A stretch of 64,000 nucleotides of DNA from Planctomycetota bacterium (GTDB lineage Bacteria; Planctomycetota; Planctomycetia; Pirellulales; PALSA-1355): NCBI GenBank assembly GCA_003389325.1, contig QQVE01000018.1, forward strand, positions 116,182 through 180,181. The letters are read 5' to 3'. The position numbers and the translations under genes were made by a program. The notes below the pieces were generated by a model. The model did no database searches and was not told the DNA's origin. It saw nothing but the letters and a program-made list of their open reading frames with translations. Shown piece by piece: positions 25,544 through 33,647 of this stretch (the first letter of the stretch is position 1; the number at the start of each line of letters is the position of its first letter).

Positions 25544-26473
25544 TTAGTCCGACGAGCGCGATTGGCGAATCAGTTCCAACGCGCCGTCGGCGATCAAGCG
25601 CTTCGCCACCTGTTGGCCCAGGTCGACGGCCTCGTCCAGCGCCGCCACTCCGTCGGCGGTCAGACGCTGCTGCCCGTCGGCAGAAAGCACGACGGCTTGC
25701 AGGAACAGCTTTCCCTCGTCGTTCGGCCGAGCCCAAGCGCCGATCGGGGCCAGGCATCCGCCGTTGAGTGCGAAGAGCAACGTACGCTCCGCCCGGCAGG
25801 CCGCGTGCGTCGGCTCGTGGTCCAGCGGCGCCAGCGCTTCGCGCGTGGCTGCGTCTTCTCGCCGCGTCTCGATCCCCAGCGCCCCCTGCCCCACCGCCGG
25901 CAGCATCACCTCGGGCGAGAGCAATTCGGTGATCGCCGCTTCGCGCCCCAAACGCTTCAGCCCCGCATGGGCCAGCACCAGCGCGTCGTACTCTCCGGCC
26001 GCTAACTTCTCCAGCCGGGTGTCGACGTTGCCGCGCACGCCTTGCACGTCGAGATCGCTGCGGGCGTGCAGCAGTTGCGCCCGGCGGCGGAGGCTGCCGG
26101 TGCCCACCTTCGCGCCGGCGGGCAGGGATGCAAGCGCGAGCCCCTGCCGGCTGACCAGTGCATCGCGAGGACTCTCGCGCTCGGGAACGGCACAAAGCGC
26201 AAGACCTTCCACCGGCTCGGTCGGCAAGTCCTTCAGGCTGTGGACCGCCAGATCGATGCGCTCCTCCAGCAGCGCGCGCTGCAACTCCTTGGTAAACACC
26301 CCCGGGCTGCCCAACTGGCCGATGGCCACGCTGCGCTCGGTGTCGCCGCGGGTCGAGATCGGCACCAGTTCGACCTGCCGGCCCTGGGCCCGCAACGCGG
26401 CCGCCACCCAATCGGCCTGCCAGCGCGCCAAGGCGCTGGCGCGTGTGCCGAGACGAAGCGGTCGCGTGGTCAT
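25544..26473 (-). CDS. hemC: Hydroxymethylbilane synthase (porphobilinogen deaminase)
   Basis: This 309-residue enzyme joins four porphobilinogen units in haem synthesis. Recognisable motifs are RLGTRASALARWQA at the N-terminus, STRGD, FTKELQRALLEERIDLAVHS, SLKDLPTE, GVRGNVDTRL and VGQGALGIE. Cys in NGGCLAPIG is the dipyrromethane cofactor attachment residue. It lies upstream of fliW and downstream of the comF-like gene on the same strand with gaps of 241 and 108 nt. Confidence 0.97.
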   Translation of the reverse strand: MTTRPLRLGTRASALARWQADWVAAALRAQGRQVELVPISTRGDTERSVAIGQLGSPGVFTKELQRALLEERIDLAVHSLKDLPTEPVEGLALCAVPERESPRDALVSRQGLALASLPAGAKVGTGSLRRRAQLLHARSDLDVQGVRGNVDTRLEKLAAGEYDALVLAHAGLKRLGREAAITELLSPEVMLPAVGQGALGIETRREDAATREALAPLDHEPTHAACRAERTLLFALNGGCLAPIGAWARPNDEGKLFLQAVVLSADGQQRLTADGVAALDEAVDLGQQVAKRLIADGALELIRQSRSSD

Positions 26474-26581
26474 GAGGTACTCGCGGTCGGGGCCTGTCGA
26501 ACGCCGACGCCGGATTGCGGCGCGCCTTCATTCTGGCCATTCGCTTGCCGTCGGCAAGACGCACCCCCGGGATGCGCCGCG

Positions 26582-27367
26582 TCAATCGGGCCCTTCGGCC
26601 CGGGCCAACACGGCCACGCCCACGACCGCGGCTCCGCGGCCGGCCAGCGTTCGCGATGCCTCGTCGAGCGTGGCTCCGGTGGTCATGATGTCGTCGACCA
26701 GCAGGACCCGAGCACCCGGCAAATCGGGATGCTTGGCCGCGCGGAATGCTCCGCGAACGTTCGCTTTGCGCCGCGAGGGCGATAGGCTGGCCTGGGGCAC
26801 CGTGCGCCGCCGGCGGGCCAGCAGGCCGGTGCGAGCCGGTACGCCCAAGTGGCCGGCCAGCCGTGCGGCGATTGTCTCCGGACAATTCGTGCCGCGCCAG
26901 ATGCGGCGCGTCCAATGCATCGGCACCGGCACGACTACCTCGGGGGCGAGCTCTGCCAGGCGAGCCGCATTCACTCCGGCCAATAGGTCGGCCAGGGCCG
27001 CGGCCAGCAGCCGACTCTGCGGCCTTTTGGTTTGCAGCACAGCGGATCGCAGCAAGCCTTGATAGCTGCCCAGCCGGATGACGCTGCCGAAGCGAAACTT
27101 CACCTCCCGGCAACGCGGGCAAGGCGCCTGCGCATCGCCACGCGTCAGCACGACGCCGCAGCGGGGGCAGGCGGGCCGCGGGTCGTGCAACCCCTCGCGG
27201 CAGGCTGAGCACAGCGGCGGCGAAATGCCAGCGTCGATCTCCACCTGGCAACAGGCGCAGCCGGGCGGAAAGACCAGATCGAGCCCCTGCCCCAGCCAAC
27301 GGCGTCCGTGGCTCGCGACCATCGACGTGGCCGACAGCAGCCTTTTTCCCCGCGCGACCTGAGGCAT
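26582..27367 (-). CDS. ComF family protein (phosphoribosyltransferase-like)
   Basis: The 261-residue protein has an N-terminal zinc-ribbon region with CxxC pairs (CACC, CSAC, CPRC, CPRC) at about residues 38-90. The C-terminal phosphoribosyltransferase-like domain carries VLLVDDIMTTGATLDEAS at about 221-238. ComF/GntX members act in DNA uptake in some bacteria and in other roles elsewhere; no competence genes are adjacent. Confidence 0.9.
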   Translation of the reverse strand: MPQVARGKRLLSATSMVASHGRRWLGQGLDLVFPPGCACCQVEIDAGISPPLCSACREGLHDPRPACPRCGVVLTRGDAQAPCPRCREVKFRFGSVIRLGSYQGLLRSAVLQTKRPQSRLLAAALADLLAGVNAARLAELAPEVVVPVPMHWTRRIWRGTNCPETIAARLAGHLGVPARTGLLARRRRTVPQASLSPSRRKANVRGAFRAAKHPDLPGARVLLVDDIMTTGATLDEASRTLAGRGAAVVGVAVLARAEGPD

Positions 27368-27573
27368 GGCCCCCCCGTTGTCACGTCAATGAACTGACCA
27401 GGACTGTTATTTCCTCGTGCCGCCCAGGTTGTCAAACTCTTCGTCCCTCGGGCGATTGCGCGCCACGAGGCGACCGCGGCGCGCGTGCCGAGTTGACCCA
27501 TCTTGACTCACTGCAATAACTTAAATATCGTGCCACCTCGCCACATCCACGCTCGACTGCGAGTGTTCACGCC

Positions 27574-28842
27574 ATGACGATCGCCCGGCGATTGAGCCAG
27601 CGGGCTCAACTTTTTGGACAACAGCCGATCAGCGAATTGATGCGGATGGCCCTGGCCCAGCCGGAGCTGATCTCGCTCGCTGCTGGGTTTGTCGACCAAG
27701 CGAGCCTGCCGGTCGACGAGGCCCGCAAGGCCGCCGAGGCGGTATTCGCCGACGTGATGCGGGGCCGGGCGGCTTTGCAATACGGTACCAACGCCGGGTA
27801 TCTGCCGTTGCGCGAGGCCGTGTTGCAGCGGATGCTGGCGGCCGACGGCCAGCGCGCGGCGCACCCGCCTACGGTCGACCAGGTCATTCTCACCGCCGGC
27901 AGCAATCAACTCCTGCACCTGGTCGGCGAAGTGCTGCTCGATCCCGGCGACATCGTGCTATGCGCGGCCCCGACCTACTTCGTGTTTCTGGGCATGCTCA
28001 ACAGTCTCGGCGCACACGCGGTGGGCGTGGCGATCGACGAGGACGGCATGATTCCCGAGGCGCTGGTGGAGGAACTCGAGCGGCAGAAACAAGCCGGTCA
28101 GTTGGAACGCGTCAAGGCGATCTACCTCACCAGCTACTACGAGAACCCCAGCACCGTCTCGTTGTCGCTCGAGCGGCGTGCCCAAATCGTCGAGATCGCC
28201 AAGCGCCATTCCGAGCAGGCGCCGCTGTACGTGATCGACGATGCCGCCTACCGCGAGCTGCGCTATGCCGGCGACAGCCTGCCGAGCCTGCGGGCGTTCG
28301 ACGAGGAAGGCGACACGGTGATCGTGGCCGAGACGTTTTCCAAGTCGTTTTCGCCCGGCGTGCGCGTCGGCTGGGGAATCCTGCCGCCCGAACTCGTGCC
28401 GCCGGTTTCGGGGCTCAAGGCCAGCATCGATTTCGGCTCGCCGCATTTGAACCAACACTTGATGTCGGCGGTGCTCGAACGCGGCTTGTTCGAGTCGCAC
28501 GTGGCGATGCTGCAGGCCGCGTACCTGACCAAGCTCCAGGCCATGCTCAAGGCGATGGACGACTTTCTGGGAGATATCCCCGGCGCGCGGTGGCACCGGC
28601 CCACCGGCGGGCTCTACGTCTGGCTCGAGTTGCCCGAGGGCATGGACGCGGGGCCCGGCGGTCTGTTGATCGAGCACGCACTGGCCGAAGGCGTGTTGTA
28701 CGTGCCGGGCGAGTATTGCTATCCGAGCGAAGGGGAGCCGGTGCGCCGAGACCGCATCCGGCTGAGCTTCGGCGTCCAGACCGCCGAGAACATTCGCCGG
28801 GGCGTCGAGTCGCTTTCGCGGGCCATTCGACGCCTGCTGTAA
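27574..28842 (+). CDS. PLP-dependent aminotransferase, class I (2-aminoadipate-type)
   Basis: The 422-residue fold-type I enzyme resembles LysN / 2-aminoadipate and related MocR-type aminotransferases without a DNA-binding domain. Features are LQYGTNAGYLPLREAV, TAGSNQLLHLVGEVLLDPGD, YENPSTVSLSLERR (Asn contacting PLP), VIDDAAYRELRY and the PLP Lys in ETFSKSFSPGVRVGW. The substrate is not determined. It is followed after 30 nt by a membrane permease gene. Confidence 0.88.
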   Translation: MTIARRLSQRAQLFGQQPISELMRMALAQPELISLAAGFVDQASLPVDEARKAAEAVFADVMRGRAALQYGTNAGYLPLREAVLQRMLAADGQRAAHPPTVDQVILTAGSNQLLHLVGEVLLDPGDIVLCAAPTYFVFLGMLNSLGAHAVGVAIDEDGMIPEALVEELERQKQAGQLERVKAIYLTSYYENPSTVSLSLERRAQIVEIAKRHSEQAPLYVIDDAAYRELRYAGDSLPSLRAFDEEGDTVIVAETFSKSFSPGVRVGWGILPPELVPPVSGLKASIDFGSPHLNQHLMSAVLERGLFESHVAMLQAAYLTKLQAMLKAMDDFLGDIPGARWHRPTGGLYVWLELPEGMDAGPGGLLIEHALAEGVLYVPGEYCYPSEGEPVRRDRIRLSFGVQTAENIRRGVESLSRAIRRLL

Positions 28843-28872
28843 CGGATTGCCAAAGGGGAGCAGGAGGTCCTC

Positions 28873-30054
28873 GTGCAACAGAAGCAACCCACGGCCATCG
28901 CCGGCGGACTGCGGCTGCTGATCATCGACCGCTATCTGCTGCGGCAGTTCGTGCAGACGTTCTTGATCTGCTTTTGCAGCCTGACCGGCCTGTACGTGGT
29001 GATCGATGCCTTCACGAACTTGGAGGAGTTCATCACGTACTCGCGGGACCACGGCAGTTTGGTGGCCGTGATCGGCGAATACTACGGCTACCGCGTGCTG
29101 TCGTTCTTCGACACGACGAGCCACATCATGACGCTGATCGCGGCCATGTTCACCGTCACCTGGATCCAGCGCCACAACGAGCTGACGGCCCTCGAGGCAG
29201 CGGGCATTCCCAAGGGCCGGATCATCAAGCCGCTGATCGCCACGGCCCTGGTCATCGTGCTGCTGAAGGTGGCCAACCGCGAGTTGGTGATCCCCTCGGT
29301 CCGCGAAAAGCTGAGCCACAATGCCCAGGACCTGGGGGGCAGCCGCGGCAAGGACCTGGTCCCGCGATACGACTTTCGGACAGGCGTACTGTTGCGCTCC
29401 TCGGGCCAGGCCTTCGCCAACGAGCTAAGGATCGACAAGCCCGACTTTCAGATGCCGCGGGGGCTCAATCGCTACGGCCCCCGTTTGATCGCCGAATACG
29501 GCTACTACAAGCCGCCCGAGGGCGATCGGCCCGGCGGCTACCTGCTCACCGGCGTCAGCGAGCCGGAGGGGCTCGACGGCGAGGCGTCGCTCTCGCTCTC
29601 CGACGGCCAGCCCGTGCTGCTGACGCCGCAGGATCACGACTGGCTCAAACCGCGCGAGTGTTTCGTGGTCAGCGAGGTCAGCTTCGAGTATCTGGCCGCT
29701 GACAGCAACTGGCGGCAGCTTTCCAGCACGTACGAATTGATCCAGGGGCTTACGAACCGCAGCCTCGACTACGGGGCCTCGGAACGCACGGCGATCCATT
29801 CGCGGATGGTTCAGCCCGTGCTGGACATTACGCTGCTTTTCCTGGGACTGCCGATGGTGCTGTCCCGCTCGAATCGGAACGTTTTTTTGGCCATCGGACT
29901 GTGTCTCGTGCTCGTCGTGGCGTTTATGCTCGTGGTCATGGCGTGCCGGTATTTGGGGTCTGGCTATTGGCTGGAGCCTTCGCTGGCCGCCTGGCTACCG
30001 CTGATGATCTTCGTCCCCTGCGCCGTGGCGTTGTCCCAACCGCTGCGCGAATGA
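28873..30054 (+). CDS. LptF/LptG family permease
   Basis: A GTG start follows AGGAGG. The 393-residue protein has three N-terminal membrane helices (LLRQFVQTFLICFCSLTGLY, then HIMTLIAAMFTVTW), a periplasmic beta-jellyroll region at about 140-310 and three C-terminal helices. RHNELTALEAAGIPKGRIIKP matches the coupling segment of YjgP/YjgQ. LptF and LptG extract lipopolysaccharide with LptB. A partner permease or ATPase is not adjacent. Confidence 0.88.
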   Translation: MQQKQPTAIAGGLRLLIIDRYLLRQFVQTFLICFCSLTGLYVVIDAFTNLEEFITYSRDHGSLVAVIGEYYGYRVLSFFDTTSHIMTLIAAMFTVTWIQRHNELTALEAAGIPKGRIIKPLIATALVIVLLKVANRELVIPSVREKLSHNAQDLGGSRGKDLVPRYDFRTGVLLRSSGQAFANELRIDKPDFQMPRGLNRYGPRLIAEYGYYKPPEGDRPGGYLLTGVSEPEGLDGEASLSLSDGQPVLLTPQDHDWLKPRECFVVSEVSFEYLAADSNWRQLSSTYELIQGLTNRSLDYGASERTAIHSRMVQPVLDITLLFLGLPMVLSRSNRNVFLAIGLCLVLVVAFMLVVMACRYLGSGYWLEPSLAAWLPLMIFVPCAVALSQPLRE

Positions 30055-30072
30055 ACCAGGAGCCAGCCAGTC

Positions 30073-31770
30073 ATGTCCACGAAGAACCGTCCGGCCATCG
30101 ACGAGAACGCCCGGCCATGGGTCGACGGCAAAACGATCGGCCAGGCCTTGCGCGAGACCGCCCAGCGCTTTGGCGATCACGATGCTTTGGTGTTTCCGGC
30201 CCGCGATCTTAGGATCAGCTATCGCCAGTTCGACGAGATGGTCGATGCCGCGGCCCGGGGGCTGTTGGCTTTGGGCATCGGCACGGGCGAGCACGTGGCG
30301 ATTTGGGCCACGAACGTGCCCGAATGGGTCGTGCTGCAGTTCGCCACCGCCCGGATCGGCGCCGTGCTGGTGAATATCAATCCCGCCTATCGCTCGCACG
30401 AGCTGCATTACGTGCTCAACCAGAGCGACTCGGTGGCCCTGTTCCTCGTCGAGCGGTTCAAGTCGTCGAACTACTTCGCCATGCTCGGCGAAGTGTGCCC
30501 CGAGTTGGCCGGTGCCACGCCGGGCAAGCTTTCCGCCAAGGAGTTTCCGCGGTTGCGATGGGTCGTGGCGCTCGAGGACGAAGCGGTCGACGGCAGCATC
30601 ACCTGGCAGGACATGCTCGACCGCGGCGAGTCGGTGAGTGCCGAGCAATTGTCCGAGGTCGAAAGCAACCTCCAGATCGATCAGCCGATCAACATCCAGT
30701 ACACCTCCGGCACGACGGGCTTTCCCAAGGCCGCGACGCTCAGCCATCGCAACCTGCTGCTCAACGGCTACTACGCCGGCATGTGCCAGGCGCTGTCGGC
30801 CGAAGATCGGATTTGCATCCCCGTGCCGTTTTACCACTGCTTCGGCTGCGTGCTGGGGACGATCACCGCGGCCGTGTACGGCGCGGCGATGGTGATTCCC
30901 GCCGAAAGCTTCGACGCCGAGGCCACGCTCGACGCCATCGAGCGCGAACGGGCCACGGCTCTGTACGGCGTGCCGACGATGGTCATCGCGCAACTGCAGC
31001 ACCCGACGCGCGAGGGCCGCGATCTCAGCTCGCTGCGCACCGGCATCATGGCCGGCAGCCCTTGCCCGATCGAGGTCATGAAGCAAGTGATCGGCGTGCT
31101 CGGCGCCAACGAGATCACGATCGGCTACGGGCTGACCGAGGCGTCGCCCTTGATCACGCAAAGCCGCACGAGCGATCCGCTCGAACTGCGCGTGGAGACC
31201 GTGGGGAGCCTGCTGCCGGGCGTCGAGGCCAAGATCGTCGATCCGGCCACGGGCGACTCGCTGGGCGACAACGAGCAGGGCGAGCTGTGCGCCAAGGGGC
31301 ACGGCATCATGATCGGCTACTACAAGAACCAGGAAGCCACCCAGGCGGCGATCGACGCGGAGGGATGGTTGCACTCCGGCGACTTGGCCGTGCGACTGCC
31401 CAATGGCTACTATCGCATCACGGGCCGCATCAAGGACATGGTCATCCGCGGCGGAGAGAACATCTACCCGCGGGAGATCGAGGAGTTCTTGTTCGAGCAT
31501 CCCGCGGTCGAGCAATCCGCCGTGGTGGGCGTGCCCGATGCAAAGTACGGCGAGGAGCTGTGTGCCTGGATCAAGCTCAAGGCGGGCTGCCAGGCGAGCG
31601 AGGACGAGATCCGCGATTTCTGCCGAGCGAGCCTGGCGCGTTTCAAGGTGCCGCGCTACGTCAAGTTCGTCGACAGCTTTCCGCAGACCGTGACCGGCAA
31701 GATTCAGAAGTTCAAGATCCGCGAACTGATGATCGAAGAGTACAACCTCGACGTGCAGGAAACGGCCTGA
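30073..31770 (+). CDS. AMP-binding acyl-CoA synthetase (fatty-acid or related)
   Basis: The 565-residue ligase starts 18 nt after the permease stop. P-loop-like motif YTSGTTGFPKAATLSHRN at about 211-228, GYGLTEASP at about 351-359, and the hinge region YRITGRIKDMVIRGGENIYP plus the catalytic Lys near TVTGKIQKFKIRE define the adenylate-forming family. It activates a carboxylic acid to its CoA thioester; overall similarity suggests a medium or long-chain fatty acid. Confidence 0.9.
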   Translation: MSTKNRPAIDENARPWVDGKTIGQALRETAQRFGDHDALVFPARDLRISYRQFDEMVDAAARGLLALGIGTGEHVAIWATNVPEWVVLQFATARIGAVLVNINPAYRSHELHYVLNQSDSVALFLVERFKSSNYFAMLGEVCPELAGATPGKLSAKEFPRLRWVVALEDEAVDGSITWQDMLDRGESVSAEQLSEVESNLQIDQPINIQYTSGTTGFPKAATLSHRNLLLNGYYAGMCQALSAEDRICIPVPFYHCFGCVLGTITAAVYGAAMVIPAESFDAEATLDAIERERATALYGVPTMVIAQLQHPTREGRDLSSLRTGIMAGSPCPIEVMKQVIGVLGANEITIGYGLTEASPLITQSRTSDPLELRVETVGSLLPGVEAKIVDPATGDSLGDNEQGELCAKGHGIMIGYYKNQEATQAAIDAEGWLHSGDLAVRLPNGYYRITGRIKDMVIRGGENIYPREIEEFLFEHPAVEQSAVVGVPDAKYGEELCAWIKLKAGCQASEDEIRDFCRASLARFKVPRYVKFVDSFPQTVTGKIQKFKIRELMIEEYNLDVQETA

Positions 31771-31892
31771 AACGCCGTGTGCTTCGCAGGTGAGCGCCCC
31801 ATGCCGTTTGCTGTTGACAGGGCGGCGGAGCGAAGTTGAAATCGAGCCGAGAGAGTTGTTCAGCAGGTCCGTTTTTCATTCAGCCATTGCCG

Positions 31893-31982
31893 ATGTTTTA
31901 CTCGATTCTGGGCGTTCTGCTCATCACCATCGCGGTCTTCCTGGTCGTTTGGATCGTGGGCCGCGTGACGCTCGGCCAATAG
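31893..31982 (+). CDS. Candidate 29-residue single-span membrane protein
   Basis: An ATG at 31893 encodes MFYSILGVLLITIAVFLVVW followed by IVGRVTLGQ and a stop, an almost perfect single transmembrane helix. It lies between two convergent genes in a space of 287 nt. There is no convincing Shine-Dalgarno sequence, so a chance hydrophobic frame remains possible. Confidence 0.4.
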   Translation: MFYSILGVLLITIAVFLVVWIVGRVTLGQ

Positions 31983-32039
31983 CGTCGCGCGCTCTAGGCT
32001 CGCTCTCTTCGTGGAGCCACCCTGCCCCGTGCGCTCGAT

Positions 32040-32057
32040 TCGAGCCCCTGGGCTCGA
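32040..32057. terminator. Compact 8-bp hairpin between convergent genes
   Basis: TCGAGCCC (32040-32047) and GGGCTCGA (32050-32057) form a perfect hairpin touching the stop codon of the leftward HtrA-like gene. There is no clear T-run on either side, so this is a weak or factor-assisted terminator candidate. Confidence 0.35.
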
Positions 32058-33236
32058 CTAGGGTTCGTCGGTCGTCAGCACCAGCGGCACTTCGATGGTT
32101 CGCCCCTGGCGAATGATCGTCAGCATCACGCGTGCGCCCGGGTCGCGGGCTTCGATCAACGACAGGAACTCCCCGGCTGAGCTGATTTTCTCGCCGTCCA
32201 CCGCGACGATCAGGTCGGCCGAGCTGCGGTCGATTTGCGTGGTCTGGTAGGCAAACGGGCCTTGCCGGCGCTGTCGCTTGACGACGCTAAAGCCACGCAA
32301 ACCCGCTTTTTCGGCCGGCCCGCCGGGGGCCATGGCGGCAATCAGCAGACCTTTTTCGGTCGGATAGACGTGGGTGATGCCGGAGTCCGGCCGGATCACG
32401 TGGCCTCGCTGGAGCAGATGGGGAACGACGCGGGCGATGTTCGCCACGGGGATGGCGAAGCCCACGCCGGCACTCTGGCCGGTGGGACTGGCGATCGCCG
32501 TGTTCATTCCGATCAGCCGACCGTGGCTGTCCAGCAGCGGCCCGCCCGAGTTGCCCGGGTTGATGGCGGCATCAATCTGAATCACCGACTTGATCAAGCG
32601 GTGGTTCCGGGCCGGCAACGTACGGTTGAGGCTCGAGATGATGCCGATCGAGAGCGTTCGTTCGAAGCCGAACGGATTGCCGATCGCGAACACACGCTGG
32701 CCCACCCGTAGGTTCGTCGAGTCCCCGAGTTCGACCGGAACCAGCGATTCGGCCGGGGCGTCGATCTTCAACACGGCGATGTCGTTCGATTCATCCTTGC
32801 CGATCACGCGGGCCGGGTAGTTGTTACCGTCGAAGAGCGTCACTTCGATGGCCCGCGCGCTTTCCACGACGTGGTAGTTGGTCAGGATGTGGCCCTGGGC
32901 ATCGAGCACGCTGCCCGACCCGGCTCCCTCGCCGGGCACTTCTGTCTCGAGGAAGAAGAACCCGTCGTTGTGCACCGTCTCGGTCTTGATGTTCACGACG
33001 CTGCGGTTGACGTTCTCGTAGACGGCCACATTGATCCGCTCCTCGGGCGAGAGGTCCGCGGCATCGTGGGGAAGCGGCAGCCGCGCGGCGCGGGCCGAAA
33101 TTGCCGGGCCTCCCCGCGGTCGTGACGAGATCCGTGGTTCCTGGGCCTGCGCGTGAACGACGGCGCTTCGCCAGGCCTCGACCAGCACGCCGCCCAGGGC
33201 GGCCGATAGCATGCACAACACGACGATCTTCTTCAT
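32058..33236 (-). CDS. HtrA/DegP-like exported serine protease with one PDZ domain
   Basis: The start at 33236 gives a signal sequence (MKKIVVLCMLSAALGGVLVE) and 392 residues. The trypsin-like domain carries His in LTNYHVVES, Asp in ESNDIAVLKI and Ser in NPGNSGGPLLD. One PDZ domain follows (KGLLIAAMAPGGPAEKAGLR to RVMLTIIRQG). Members degrade or refold damaged envelope proteins. It is divergent from the giant VWA protein gene across a 411-nt spacer. Confidence 0.93.
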   Translation of the reverse strand: MKKIVVLCMLSAALGGVLVEAWRSAVVHAQAQEPRISSRPRGGPAISARAARLPLPHDAADLSPEERINVAVYENVNRSVVNIKTETVHNDGFFFLETEVPGEGAGSGSVLDAQGHILTNYHVVESARAIEVTLFDGNNYPARVIGKDESNDIAVLKIDAPAESLVPVELGDSTNLRVGQRVFAIGNPFGFERTLSIGIISSLNRTLPARNHRLIKSVIQIDAAINPGNSGGPLLDSHGRLIGMNTAIASPTGQSAGVGFAIPVANIARVVPHLLQRGHVIRPDSGITHVYPTEKGLLIAAMAPGGPAEKAGLRGFSVVKRQRRQGPFAYQTTQIDRSSADLIVAVDGEKISSAGEFLSLIEARDPGARVMLTIIRQGRTIEVPLVLTTDEP

Positions 33237-33647
33237 GACAGCTCTCACCGAATCGCAGCAACTCGAAATCATCCGTTGGCCGGGGCGCGGCACGCCAGGC
33301 TTGAGCGGGCCGTCTGGCCGGGTGCGGAAAATACGCGATTTCCGCTTGTGAGGCCAGTAGAGTTGCCCCGGCGGCGCAATCGCGGGGGAATCGCACGGAT
33401 TTTTTCGGAGTTTCGCCTGCGCCCCGCATGGCCGCGGGGCGTGTGCGGCCCGAGGGCGGTGCTGGAGGGCCCGATTTTCGGCCGATTTTTCTGGCGTAAA
33501 TCCAGGCGGCTGAATAGAATAGGCCTTCGGGGCAGAGAGACTACATGCCCTTCGTTCTAGGCGACTCAATCCGCGCGCTTTCGTCATCGCTTCGGAACAC
33601 GATGGCAACGAGGCCGCCGGTACTTAATCTGAGTGGAGCTTACGTCA
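33237..33647. other. 411-nt divergent intergenic region
   Basis: This is the shared upstream region of the leftward protease gene and the rightward VWA protein gene. GGAG at 33635-33638 serves the VWA start. No convincing promoter hexamers, repeat or short gene were identified. Confidence 0.6.

Noticed and set aside
25269..27299. A 676-residue minus-strand frame overlapping hemC and the ComF-like gene
   Set aside because: It is Arg/Gly/Ala rich, spans two real genes in another frame and has no recognisable domain.
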